Shown: in pieces, positions 36,254-44,781 of the stretch
Layout: every line of letters begins with the position of its first letter
How positions within the stretch are numbered: position 1 is the first letter of the stretch
NCBI RefSeq assembly: GCF_004006175.1
Contig: NZ_CP033223.1
Location: forward strand, 46,567-110,566
DNA length: 64,000 bases
From: Parasedimentitalea marina
Lineage (GTDB): Bacteria > Pseudomonadota > Alphaproteobacteria > Rhodobacterales > Rhodobacteraceae
Direction: 5' to 3'
Notes under the pieces: generated by a model
The model's database searches: none
What the model saw: only the letters and a program-made list of their open reading frames with translations
Told to the model about the DNA's origin: nothing
Position numbers and translations under genes: made by a program

Positions 36254-37420
36254 TCAAAGCGCCAAAAGCGCATCAATGGCGTCGGGAATCGGGAAATGAT
36301 GATTGCCCACAAATAAGCCAAACTGGTCGATATAATCGGCATTGCTCAGCTCACCGTGAATATCATACTCGAAATACTTCATAACTTCGTTCTTGGCAAA
36401 ATTCCCGGCCACAATCGGGCGGCATTCAAACCCGGCAGCCGTCAGTTTCTTAACAAAATCCGCCCGTTGCAGGCCCAGATCCGGCCGCAACACCAACGAG
36501 AAGCCGAACCAGCTGCTGGCGCCGATTTCGCGCTGGATGATGAACTTGGGATGATTGCCCAGCTTCGCCTGCAGCATCGCCCCATTGACCCGTCGGCCTT
36601 CGATCAGACCCGGCAGTTTCTTAAGCTGCTCAATCCCCAGCGCCCCGGACATCTCCAGGGGGCGCAGATTATACCCCGGCAATACAAAGCGGAAACTTTC
36701 CTCAAACGGATCGTCGCTTTTCTCGCCGGTGACATGATTGAACTTCGGCAGGTTTCGGGTCCAGCCATGGGCCCGCAGCGACAGCATGATATGGTACAGC
36801 TCTTCATCGTCGGTCACCACAATCCCACCTTCCATGGTCGAGATATGGTGCGAGAAAAACGCCGAATAGCTGCCCACAGTGCCAAAGGTGCCGGCCTGTT
36901 TGCCGTTGAACGTCGCCCCCATCGACTCACAGTTGTCTTCGATCACCACAATGTCACGGCCATCGATGATCTTGTTGATCGCGTCGAAATCATTGGGGTT
37001 GCCTAGCAGGTTCACCACCATGATCGCCCGGGTGTTATCTGTGACGGCTGCGGCCAGCGCCTCTAGGTCATAGTTCAGCGTGCCAAGATCAATATCGACG
37101 AATTTCATCCGCAAGCCATATTGGCCCAGTGGGTAATATGTCGTTGACCAGCTGACGGCGGGAACGATGATCTCGTCGCCGCGCTCCAGTTTCAGGCCTG
37201 GGTTCTTGGTGAAAAACAGCGCCGCGGTCATCAGCAGATTGGCTGACGAACCCGAGTTGACCATCACCGCATGCTTGCTGCCGAACTGGCGGGCAAACTG
37301 CTCCTCAAAGGCGCGCACTTCTGGCCCCATCGAGAACATATCCGAGGCGATCACCCGGTTCAGCGCATCATGTTCAGCCTGATCCCAGGACGAGGTGGCC
37401 AGAGGGTATTTGACGGTCAT
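36254..37420 (-). CDS. colD: ColD-like GDP-4-keto-6-deoxymannose 3-dehydratase (DegT family, His for Lys)
   Basis: A 388-residue PLP enzyme of the DegT/DnrJ/EryC1 family. The position that holds the Schiff-base lysine in aminotransferases is histidine: AFFSHHISTMEGG, with H191. Known members with this change (ColD, RfbH) are 3-dehydratases of deoxysugars, not aminotransferases. With gmd upstream and GDP-sugar genes on both sides, removal of the 3-OH from GDP-4-keto-6-deoxymannose en route to colitose is the best reading. Other motifs fit: VNSGSSANL, EDNCESMGA, RAHGWTRNLP. The ATG at 37420 overlaps the preceding stop. CDP-sugar specificity is less likely from context. Confidence 0.85.
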   Translation of the reverse strand: MTVKYPLATSSWDQAEHDALNRVIASDMFSMGPEVRAFEEQFARQFGSKHAVMVNSGSSANLLMTAALFFTKNPGLKLERGDEIIVPAVSWSTTYYPLGQYGLRMKFVDIDLGTLNYDLEALAAAVTDNTRAIMVVNLLGNPNDFDAINKIIDGRDIVVIEDNCESMGATFNGKQAGTFGTVGSYSAFFSHHISTMEGGIVVTDDEELYHIMLSLRAHGWTRNLPKFNHVTGEKSDDPFEESFRFVLPGYNLRPLEMSGALGIEQLKKLPGLIEGRRVNGAMLQAKLGNHPKFIIQREIGASSWFGFSLVLRPDLGLQRADFVKKLTAAGFECRPIVAGNFAKNEVMKYFEYDIHGELSNADYIDQFGLFVGNHHFPIPDAIDALLAL

Positions 37421-38352
37421 GTGGCTGTGCTTTCCAAATAAGAGCGATAGGTCTGCGCGATCCCGTCGCGCAACGAGGTCGGCGCCTGCCAGCCCCATGC
37501 TGATTGACGTGTAGTATCACAAAGCTTCTGCTTCATTCCGACAGGTTTGCTAAGGTCATGGGTAAATTCACCCTGCCAGCCCACCACTTCCGCCACGGTT
37601 TCGTAATATTCGTTGATGGTATGGTCATGGCCCAATCCGACATTCATCAGATCCGGCAGCATGTCGATGTCATCTGCTGCGCGCAGCACCGCATCGGCCA
37701 AATCACCGGCAAACATGAATTCACGGCGCGCGGTGCCGTCGCCCCAAATTTCTACGCTCGCCTGCCCCAGCCGCTTGGCCTCGTGCATCTTGTGAATGAT
37801 GGCCGGCACCAGGTGCGAATGTTTCGGATCAAATTTGTCATGCAAGCCAAACAGATTGCAGGGGATCAGCGTCTTGTACTGCGCCGCCGCATCCTCTTTG
37901 CGAATGTACTGACACAGCCGCGTCGCCATGATCTTGGCCAGCGCGTATCCCTCGTTGGTGGGTTCCAGCTCGCCGGTCAGGATCACCTCTTCCCGCAGCG
38001 GGTTTGTGGCCGCGCGCGGGTACATACAGGTCGAGGCCAGATTGACAAACCGCGTCACCCCGGCGCCAAGCGCACCCATGATCACATTGCGCCCCATCGC
38101 GGTGTTCTGGTCCAGAAAGGCCACCGGATGCGCCATATTGGCTTGGATACCACCAACACGGCCCGCCGCATGGATCACCATGTCTGGTTTGGTTGCCGCA
38201 AAAAACGCGGTCACCGCCTGCGCATCGGTCAGGTCCAACTCAGAACTGCGCGGGGCAACGATGGTCCAGTCCGCCGCCAGCGGGTGGTCCTGGATGTTGC
38301 GCCCGACCATGCCGCCGCCACCGGTCAGAAACAAAGTCCCCTTGCTGCTCAT
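37417..38352 (-). CDS. GDP-sugar epimerase/reductase (GDP-L-fucose or GDP-colitose synthase)
   Basis: A 311-residue extended SDR. The NAD(P) motif is TGGGGMVG at the N terminus; the catalytic Ser/Cys region is LASTCMYP and the YxxxK motif is GYALAK. HAAGRVGGIQANMAHP and LIPCNLFGLHDKFDPKHSHLVPAIIHK are strongly Fcl/WcaG-like. Fcl converts GDP-4-keto-6-deoxymannose to GDP-L-fucose; ColC performs the same 5-epimerisation and 4-reduction on the 3-deoxy intermediate. The ColD-like partner overlapping its stop favours ColC, but the sequence cannot separate the two by eye. Confidence 0.85.
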   Translation of the reverse strand: MSSKGTLFLTGGGGMVGRNIQDHPLAADWTIVAPRSSELDLTDAQAVTAFFAATKPDMVIHAAGRVGGIQANMAHPVAFLDQNTAMGRNVIMGALGAGVTRFVNLASTCMYPRAATNPLREEVILTGELEPTNEGYALAKIMATRLCQYIRKEDAAAQYKTLIPCNLFGLHDKFDPKHSHLVPAIIHKMHEAKRLGQASVEIWGDGTARREFMFAGDLADAVLRAADDIDMLPDLMNVGLGHDHTINEYYETVAEVVGWQGEFTHDLSKPVGMKQKLCDTTRQSAWGWQAPTSLRDGIAQTYRSYLESTAT

Positions 38353-38356
38353 CTGC

Positions 38357-39478
38357 TTATTCTCCGCGCGTCACTGGCAAGTCATAACCGTGGTCTTTCA
38401 GCACCCGCGCCCGCTTGGCCGCCTTAAGGTCTTCGCGGACCATTTCCGCGCACATCTCTTGCACCGTGGTCTCTGGCACCCAACCCAGCTTTTCTTTGGC
38501 CTTAGTGGGATCACCCAACAGGGTCTCAACTTCGGCAGGGCGGAAATAGCGCGGATCGATCCGCAAAATCACATCACCCACGCTCAAGCCCGGTGCCTCG
38601 TCACCGGAGATTGCGGACACTGTGGCGATCTCATCAACGCCGCTGCCGCTAAAGTCCAGCGTGATACCCAGCTCGGCGGCGGACCAGTTGATAAAGTCGC
38701 GCACGGAATATTGCACGCCGGTGGCGATGACAAAATCATCCGGTGCATCCTGTTGCAGCATCATCCATTGCATCCGCACATAGTCTTTGGCATGGCCCCA
38801 GTCGCGCAGACTGTCGATATTGCCCATATACAGACAGGGCTCCAGCCCCTGCGCCATATTGGCCAGACCGCGGGTGATCTTGCGGGTGACAAAGGTCTCG
38901 CCCCGGCGTGGGCTCTCGTGGTTGAACAGGATGCCGTTGCAGGCATACATGCCATAGGCCTCACGGTAGTTCACCGTGATCCAATAGGCATACATCTTGG
39001 CCACAGCATAGGGGCTGCGCGGATGGAACGGCGTGGTTTCAGTCTGCGGGGTTTCCTGCACCAAGCCATACAGTTCCGAGGTCGAGGCCTGATAGAACCG
39101 GGTCTTTTTCTCCAGCCCCAAAAACCGGATCGCCTCAAGCAGACGCAGGGTGCCCATGGCATCGACGTCGGCGGTGTATTCCGGCGCATCGAAACTGACG
39201 GCAACGTGGCTTTGTGCGCCCAGATTATAGACCTCGTCCGGCTGCACCTCTTTGAGGATCCGGGTCAGGTTCGAACTGTCGCTCAGATCGCCGTAATGCA
39301 ATTTGAACTTGGCGTGGTCGATATGCGGATCCTGATAGATATGATCCACCCGCTGGGTGTTGAACGACGAGGCCCGGCGTTTGATGCCATGCACCTCATA
39401 GCCTTTTTCCAACAGGAATTCCGCCAGATAAGAGCCGTCCTGACCGGTCACGCCGGTGATAAGTGCTATCTTGCTCAT
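38357..39478 (-). CDS. gmd: GDP-mannose 4,6-dehydratase
   Basis: A 373-residue extended SDR converting GDP-mannose to GDP-4-keto-6-deoxymannose. The N terminus is classical ([31 protein letters not shown] site). Catalytic residues lie in ASTSELYG and [11 protein letters not shown] (Y and K). [20 protein letters not shown] is diagnostic of Gmd. Length matches the family. It is followed after 4 bases by the Fcl/ColC gene. Confidence 0.96.
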   Translation of the reverse strand: MSKIALITGVTGQDGSYLAEFLLEKGYEVHGIKRRASSFNTQRVDHIYQDPHIDHAKFKLHYGDLSDSSNLTRILKEVQPDEVYNLGAQSHVAVSFDAPEYTADVDAMGTLRLLEAIRFLGLEKKTRFYQASTSELYGLVQETPQTETTPFHPRSPYAVAKMYAYWITVNYREAYGMYACNGILFNHESPRRGETFVTRKITRGLANMAQGLEPCLYMGNIDSLRDWGHAKDYVRMQWMMLQQDAPDDFVIATGVQYSVRDFINWSAAELGITLDFSGSGVDEIATVSAISGDEAPGLSVGDVILRIDPRYFRPAEVETLLGDPTKAKEKLGWVPETTVQEMCAEMVREDLKAAKRARVLKDHGYDLPVTRGE

Positions 39479-39575
39479 TCAATCGCCAATCATTAATGTG
39501 TCCCGTTCTCCGGGGTTTTATCAGACATGCCACCGCCATTGAAGCAGTTCAATAGCGCGCCCAGCCGAACCGAAC

Positions 39576-40850
39576 CTATAGGCGTAGATCCGACTGTTCC
39601 GGTGGCAAAATGTATTTCAAGTCATAGACCAGAGCACCGGGGCGGCCCAATGCGCGAATCGATGTCTCGCCCATGGCACGAAATTCGTCATGCGCCACCG
39701 CCAGAATAATACCTTCATAGGTACGCGGTTGCGGCGTCTGAACCAGATCGAGGCCAAATTCCGCCAATGCATCCGCAGGCGCGACATTGGGATCACGCAC
39801 ATCCACGGTAACACCGTATTCCTGTAAGCCGCGCACCACATCGATCACCCGCGTATTGCGCAGGTCCGGGCAGTTTTCCTTGAACGTCAGTCCCAGCACC
39901 AAAACCCGCGCATCCGCCATCTGTATCCGGCGCTTGAGCATCGCTTTGATCATCTGCTGCGCAACATAATCGCCCATGCCATCGTTCAACCGCCGCCCCG
40001 CCAGCAGGATTTCCGGGTGATAGCCAACTTGTTCGGCCTTGTGGGTCAGATAATAGGGATCGACGCCAATGCAGTGACCGCCCACAAGGCCAGGGCGAAA
40101 CGGCAGGAAGTTCCATTTGCTACCCGCCGCGCGCAGCACCGCCTCGGTGTCGATATCGAGCTTGTTGAAAATCTTGGCGAGCTCGTTGATCAGCGCAATA
40201 TTGATATCACGCTGGCTGTTTTCGATCACCTTGGCCGCTTCGGCCACTTTTATGCTTTCGGCGCGGTAGGTGCCGGCCGTGACGATCTCGCGGTAGAGCG
40301 CGTCCACCCGGTCTGCGGTTTCCGACGTTGAGCCCGAGGTCACCTTTACGATTGTGGTCAGGCGATGGGTCTTGTCGCCGGGATTGATCCGCTCGGGGCT
40401 ATAGCCCACATGGAAATCCCGGTTAAAGGTCAACCCCGAGTGCGCCTCAAGGATCGGTACGCAATCCTCTTCGGTGGCGCCGGGGTAAACGGTGGACTCG
40501 TAGATAACGATGTCTCCCGGCGCCAGCACCCGCCCCACCAGTTGCGACGCCCGTTCCAGTGGTCCCAGGTCAGGGCGGCGCGTGGCGTCAATCGGGGTCG
40601 GCACAGTGACAATGTAGATCGAGCAAGCCGCGATTTCAGCGATATCGCTGGTAAAGCTGAGATATCCGGCCTGGGCCATTTCTGCGGGGTCAATCTCACG
40701 GGTCAGGTCCTGACCCTGGCGCAGCTGGTCAATGCGGGTCTGATTGATGTCAAATCCCACAACGTCGCGATGCTTGCCGAACTCAACAGCCAGTGGCAAG
40801 CCGACATAGCCCAGGCCAATCACACAGATCTGATCCGCCACTTTGCTCAT
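39576..40850 (-). CDS. Nucleotide-sugar dehydrogenase (TviB/WbpA group)
   Basis: A 424-residue NAD-dependent dehydrogenase oxidising a UDP-sugar (typically UDP-GlcNAc or a related hexosamine) to the uronic acid. The N-terminal Rossmann site is [15 protein letters not shown]; the catalytic cysteine is in [32 protein letters not shown] and [11 protein letters not shown] are typical of the TviB-like branch. It lies 97 bases upstream of gmd on the same strand and probably feeds the same polysaccharide. Exact UDP-sugar is inferred from resemblance. Confidence 0.88.
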   Translation of the reverse strand: MSKVADQICVIGLGYVGLPLAVEFGKHRDVVGFDINQTRIDQLRQGQDLTREIDPAEMAQAGYLSFTSDIAEIAACSIYIVTVPTPIDATRRPDLGPLERASQLVGRVLAPGDIVIYESTVYPGATEEDCVPILEAHSGLTFNRDFHVGYSPERINPGDKTHRLTTIVKVTSGSTSETADRVDALYREIVTAGTYRAESIKVAEAAKVIENSQRDINIALINELAKIFNKLDIDTEAVLRAAGSKWNFLPFRPGLVGGHCIGVDPYYLTHKAEQVGYHPEILLAGRRLNDGMGDYVAQQMIKAMLKRRIQMADARVLVLGLTFKENCPDLRNTRVIDVVRGLQEYGVTVDVRDPNVAPADALAEFGLDLVQTPQPRTYEGIILAVAHDEFRAMGETSIRALGRPGALVYDLKYILPPEQSDLRL

Positions 40851-40939
40851 CTGTCACTCACTCCTGATACCACGTTGGGTTCGCACCCGCTGTCTCTCCT
40901 ATAAGTCACAGGGAGCCACTGCAACCTTCTGGGCAACCA

Positions 40940-41623
40940 TCAAGACACCACCACAATATCAGACACATCCGGATCCACTTCGCGGCAGGCCTCCAGCAGA
41001 CGCGGTGCCAGATGGGCCATGACATAGGTGGCGTGGAACCGGCTGGGGGCCAATAGCGTCAACCGCCCCCCTGCCCTGCCCTGCCGGGAGAGGCTTTGAA
41101 TCCATGCGGTGTAACTGGCCGGGTCTTCGGCATGCATCAACCCTTTGGTCAGGCTCCACTCGCTGCCGTCTGACAGATCCGGCGCCGGGGCTGGACTGCT
41201 GACCGGCAGCGGCACCACATTGCTGGGCCCGGTATCATCCCCATTGAGGCGCTGTTCAAAATCCGGACCCACAGCGGCCCAGATACCCTGAGTGTCGCGC
41301 AGAATGCGCTCCAGATTGATCCCGTATTCGCTGACCCTGCCCCGGTAGCCCTGCCGTTTGACCACCAGCCATCCCAGGGCACGCAGCTTGGCCATCTCGC
41401 GTTTCACTGTGCGTTCGTCCACATGCCACATGCGCGCCATCTCGCGTTGACCCACGGCCAGCTCATCCCGGGACCAGTTGTAACGGGCGGTGATCAAAGT
41501 CATGAATCGCAACACCAACCGCTGCTTTCCTTTGTCCAAGGCTAAGGCGTGCGTTCCCAGCGCAGTGAGGATATCATATTTGATAACAGACGCATTGCGC
41601 CCGGCTGGTTTACTGGCAAGCAT
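40940..41623 (-). CDS. DnaA-like plasmid replication initiator
   Basis: A 227-residue protein. The N-terminal half has winged-helix character (RDELAVGQREMARMWHVDERTVKREMAKLRALGWLVV). The C terminus (about 155-227) resembles the DnaA N-terminal domain: WSLTKGLMHAEDPASYTAWI, LTLLAPSRFHATYVMAHLAPRLLEAC. This matches the DnaA-like replication initiators of Rhodobacterales extrachromosomal elements, which sit next to parAB as here. It lacks AAA+ and DNA-binding domain IV of true DnaA. The ATG at 41623 has a GAGGG site. Divergent from parA across the origin region. Confidence 0.83.
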   Translation of the reverse strand: MLASKPAGRNASVIKYDILTALGTHALALDKGKQRLVLRFMTLITARYNWSRDELAVGQREMARMWHVDERTVKREMAKLRALGWLVVKRQGYRGRVSEYGINLERILRDTQGIWAAVGPDFEQRLNGDDTGPSNVVPLPVSSPAPAPDLSDGSEWSLTKGLMHAEDPASYTAWIQSLSRQGRAGGRLTLLAPSRFHATYVMAHLAPRLLEACREVDPDVSDIVVVS

Positions 41624-41875
41624 CTCTGCCCTCGTCGTTCACGTCCTGCACCAGGCAGGTCTGTACCTCAGATGTCCCGGCTTCACTGGCCCGGATCATA
41701 GTAGACGGTTTTACCTGGGTTGCGGTCTGGATAGTGTTTGGAACCGGACCAACTCAGCGCTTTTCGTCTTTGTTGTCTGATTTGCGTCCTTTTGCTCGAT
41801 TCTGTCAAGTCCTCTGTAATTTGGACCAGATCCTTAAACTCTATTTCAAATGAAATTTTGGTATTAAAGGTATTG

Positions 41876-41949
41876 GGGGACATCCAGTCTGTCCCCTATT
41901 AGCGCAAAAATGTCCCCCAATATACAGTATGCGGTCAAATCCTGTCCCC
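41876..41949. repeat. Cluster of TGTCCCC half-sites
   Basis: Four copies of the half-palindrome: inverted at 41876-41882, direct at 41890-41896, 41911-41917 and 41943-41949. Start-to-start distances of 21 and 32 bases equal about two and three helical turns, so bound proteins would sit on one face. They match half of the 16-bp palindrome at 42042. Iteron-like binding by Rep or ParB is inferred. Confidence 0.6.
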
Positions 41950-42041
41950 CTAAATAGACCCCATTTATCAAGCGTTTCGAATCGTTTTAGTCGCTGCCGT
42001 TCGAATCGGTATGAGCCGTAGGATCCTGCTATACAGGGCTG

Positions 42042-42057
42042 TGTCCCCGCGGGGACA
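42042..42057. repeat. Candidate parS palindrome 1 (TGTCCCCGCGGGGACA)
   Basis: Perfect 16-bp palindrome in the parA leader, identical to three copies inside parA and parB. Placement upstream of a parAB operon fits a ParB-binding centromere site, and perhaps an operator. Confidence 0.7.
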
Positions 42058-42177
42058 GCTCCAGTGCAGATACGATAATAGCTTTTGCGTTTTTTGCAAA
42101 TTCGCCGTAAATAGCCAGTAAGGCGGAATTTGCGTCCACTTAAAAACGCAAACGTCGAGCAGAGATGAGGACGACAT

Positions 42178-43482
42178 ATGTTTACCCACCAAGACCTGTC
42201 GCAGATGCAGGCCCAATCGCTCAAGATGCAAAGCTGGATCAGGCAGCAGACTTTCTCGCCCGAGATGGAGAAGAAGCTGCGCAGGTTTTCCAGCTGGGAG
42301 GTGGCCGAACTGATATTTAAGGCCAACCAATCCACCCTGCGCGGCCGTCTTGCTGCCGACCCGAGCCTGCCGCAGGGCTTGGTCGAGGCCGACGGGCGTC
42401 AGCGCTGGTATTCCCTGGAAGAGATCAACGAGCTGCGCCGCCGTATTAAGGTGAACCGCAAGTCGCTGATGCCGGACCGTCCGGCAGGTAAACGGGCGCT
42501 GCGGGTGGCGATCTCAAACTTCAAAGGCGGCGCCGGTAAATCTACTGTGGCGCTGCACTTTGCCCATGCGGCCGCGCTGGACGGCTACCGGGTGCTCTGC
42601 GTTGATTTTGATCCGCAGGCGACGCTGTCCCATTCCATGGGTCTGAACGACGTTACCGAGGACTATACGGTCTGGGGCATCATGGCCCGCGATCTGGTCC
42701 GGGAAACGGAACGGATGAACACCGCCTCGCAGGGGGCCGAATCCGGCGCCGCCCTGCCCCACCGTCGCCTGCCCGAAGCGATCACCGACATGGGGCTGCA
42801 GGATCTGCGGGTCAGCGATTTCATCAAATCCACCAGCTGGCCCACCATCGATCTGATCCCCAGTTGTGCCAATGCCGCCTTTGTTGAATTCGCCAGCGCC
42901 CAGTATCGCCACCTCAATCCCGAGTGGTCGTTCTTTGCGGCGGTGTCGCGCTACCTGGATCAGATCCCGGCGGAAGATTACGACATGATGATCTTTGACT
43001 GCCCGCCTGCCATTGGCTACCAATCGATGAACGCGGTCTTTGCGGCGGACATGCTGTATATCCCTTCGGGGCCCGGCTACTGGGAATATGATTCCACCAC
43101 CTCCTTTATCGGTCAGCTGTCCGAGGCGCTCGAGGATCTGTCGGCGTTTAACGGCGTTGTCCCCGCGGGGACAGCCACCCTGCCCAAGGTGTTTCAGGAT
43201 GTGCGGTTCCTGCTGACGCGTTATGAATCGGGCAATGACCTGCACCGGGCCATGCGCGATGCCTTTGGCAAAGTCTTTGGCGAGCGTCTGGCGGATCACC
43301 CTATTGAAATGACCCGCGCGGTGGAACAATCCGGCCGGTTCCTCAGCTCGATATACGAGATCGACTATCGCGACATGACCCGCGAAACTTGGCGGCGGGC
43401 GCGGGCGTCATTTGACCAGGCCTACGATGAATTCAAGGCCAACGCCCTCTTGGCCTGGGATGGGCTGGAGGATGAAACATGA
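42178..43482 (+). CDS. parA: Plasmid partition ATPase ParA
   Basis: A 434-residue partition ATPase. The N-terminal part has a helix-turn-helix-like segment (SSWEVAELIFKANQSTLRGRLA), typical of larger plasmid ParA proteins that also autoregulate. Deviant Walker A is KGGAGKST (116-123); FDPQATLSHSMGL and MIFDCPPAIGY follow. A copy of the 16-bp palindrome is inside the gene at 43158-43173, encoding V-V-P-A-G-T. GAGG precedes the ATG. The stop overlaps parB (ATGA). Confidence 0.93.
   Translation: MFTHQDLSQMQAQSLKMQSWIRQQTFSPEMEKKLRRFSSWEVAELIFKANQSTLRGRLAADPSLPQGLVEADGRQRWYSLEEINELRRRIKVNRKSLMPDRPAGKRALRVAISNFKGGAGKSTVALHFAHAAALDGYRVLCVDFDPQATLSHSMGLNDVTEDYTVWGIMARDLVRETERMNTASQGAESGAALPHRRLPEAITDMGLQDLRVSDFIKSTSWPTIDLIPSCANAAFVEFASAQYRHLNPEWSFFAAVSRYLDQIPAEDYDMMIFDCPPAIGYQSMNAVFAADMLYIPSGPGYWEYDSTTSFIGQLSEALEDLSAFNGVVPAGTATLPKVFQDVRFLLTRYESGNDLHRAMRDAFGKVFGERLADHPIEMTRAVEQSGRFLSSIYEIDYRDMTRETWRRARASFDQAYDEFKANALLAWDGLEDET
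43158..43173. repeat. Candidate parS palindrome 2, inside parA
   Basis: Identical 16-bp palindrome within parA. The codons are GTC CCC GCG GGG ACA, the same register as in the two parB copies, giving the peptide VPAGT each time. Confidence 0.7.
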
Positions 43483-44594
43483 GCAAGCGTCGCGTCTTTG
43501 ACATCAACTTCCCGTCCGATCCTCCCAAGCCTGATGCCACGTCTGCCCCTACTGTCCCCGCGGGGACAGATGTCACACCGCCGCTGGAAACGCGGCGTGG
43601 TCCTATGGCGACGGCGATCTCGGAAAATGCCGATGCGCTGCGGGTGCGGGCTGATGCCGAGCAGAAAATCCGCGCCGAGAATGACCGGCTGGCGCATGAA
43701 TTTGTCCGCCTGAAAAAACTGGGTCTGGTGGTCGATCGCATTTCGCTGGACCTGATCCAGACCAGCAAACTGACCCGTGATCGCAGCCAGACCCGTGACC
43801 CGGAGCTGGACGAATTGATCGCCTCGATCCGCACCCTTGGCCTGTCCAATCCCATCCGGGTTGAACAGGATGGCGACGGCTATCAACTGGTTCAGGGGTT
43901 TCGCCGTCTGTCGGCCTATCGCGCCCTATACGCCGAAACCGGTGATGACCTGTATGCCAGCATTCCCGCTGGTCTGGTGGCGCAGGGGGAAACCCTGCAG
44001 GGTCTGTACCGTCGTATGGTCGACGAAAACCTGGTGCGCCGGGATATCTCATTTGCGGAAATGGCGCAGCTCGCCCTGTCTTATGTGCAGGATGATGCGA
44101 CCGAGGCCGGGACGTTGGAGCAAGCAGTCAGCATGCTCTATGCCTCGACCGGGCGTCAGAAACGCAGCTATGTGCGCCACTTTGCGGAACTGCTGGAATG
44201 GCTCGGGGCTGATCTTAGGTTTGCTGAAATGATCCCACGGGCCCTGGGTTTGGATCTAAAGAAACGTCTGGCTGATGATGGCCAGCAACAGGCCGCACTG
44301 AGGCGCCGACTGCAACAGGAACAACCGCAAACAGCAGAACAGGAATTGGCGATTTTGCGTGCGGCGCTGGAACGAGTAACGCCGCGCGCGCCCAAATCTC
44401 CTGCCCGCGTCGATGGTGCAAAAACCACCCTGCGCTGTACTGTCCCCGCGGGGACAGTCCGCTGTCTGGCCCGTAACGGCCGTATCGAAATGGCAATGGA
44501 GAAAGACTTCTCGACCATTGATCAGCGTCGGCTTGAGGGCGCAATTGCCGCGTTCTTTGAGGTTCTCGACAGCGAGACCGAGGACGACACCTAG
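43479..44594 (+). CDS. parB: Partition protein ParB
   Basis: A 371-residue ParB/RepB-type DNA-binding protein. The ParB/Srx-like domain spans about 85-160 (ELDELIASIRTLGLSNPIRVEQ, YQLVQGFRRLSAYRAL, then MVDENLVRRDISFAEMAQLAL). A central helical region with HTH character follows (160-260). Two palindromes lie inside the gene, at 43553 and 44441; the encoded VPAGT stretches are in poorly conserved linkers, as expected if DNA sequence is what is selected. Translationally coupled to parA. Confidence 0.92.
   Translation: MSKRRVFDINFPSDPPKPDATSAPTVPAGTDVTPPLETRRGPMATAISENADALRVRADAEQKIRAENDRLAHEFVRLKKLGLVVDRISLDLIQTSKLTRDRSQTRDPELDELIASIRTLGLSNPIRVEQDGDGYQLVQGFRRLSAYRALYAETGDDLYASIPAGLVAQGETLQGLYRRMVDENLVRRDISFAEMAQLALSYVQDDATEAGTLEQAVSMLYASTGRQKRSYVRHFAELLEWLGADLRFAEMIPRALGLDLKKRLADDGQQQAALRRRLQQEQPQTAEQELAILRAALERVTPRAPKSPARVDGAKTTLRCTVPAGTVRCLARNGRIEMAMEKDFSTIDQRRLEGAIAAFFEVLDSETEDDT
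43553..43568. repeat. Candidate parS palindrome 3, inside parB
   Basis: Same 16-bp palindrome near the 5-prime end of parB; flanking C and G extend it to 18 bp. Encodes T-V-P-A-G-T in the N-terminal linker. Confidence 0.7.
44441..44456. repeat. Candidate parS palindrome 4, inside parB
   Basis: Same 16-bp palindrome near the 3-prime end of parB; flanks AC and GT extend the symmetry to 20 bp, the longest of the four. Encodes C-T-V-P-A-G-T-V. Confidence 0.7.
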
Positions 44595-44781
44595 CGGTCA
44601 TTTCGCGAAATTCAGGCTCTAATCGGCGGGTTAGAGCCTGACCAAAGCCCTGTTAAGGGTGATGCATATGCAAAAATGGCGGGGGTGTTGCATTAGAATA
44701 GCCGCTGCGTGCGCTACTGTCACCCCATGGAAATGGCTTACCGCTACCCTGTCGGGGTTCCCAGATGCCAAGGCCCGACAA

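Larger units (their letters stand above)
41624..42177. other. Putative origin of replication and partition region
   Basis: 554 bases without a credible gene between divergent rep and parA. From 41740 to 41990 it is clearly AT-richer than the surroundings. It holds TGTCCCC half-sites, one 16-bp palindrome, a direct repeat TTCGAATCG at 41976-41984 and 42000-42008, and before parA an interrupted inverted repeat: GCAAATTCGCC (42096-42106) against GGCGGAATTTGC (42122-42133), with outer arms GCGTTTTT (42087-42094) and AAAAACGC (42142-42149). Location and repeats suit an origin; no DnaA box was recognised. Confidence 0.65.

Noticed and set aside
37928..39496. 522-residue plus-strand frame
   Set aside because: Opposite the well-supported fcl/colC and gmd genes; no recognisable features.
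42042..44456. CRISPR-like repetition
   Set aside because: The repeated unit is a short perfect palindrome at irregular distances of about 400-1100 bases inside genes, not repeat-spacer units.
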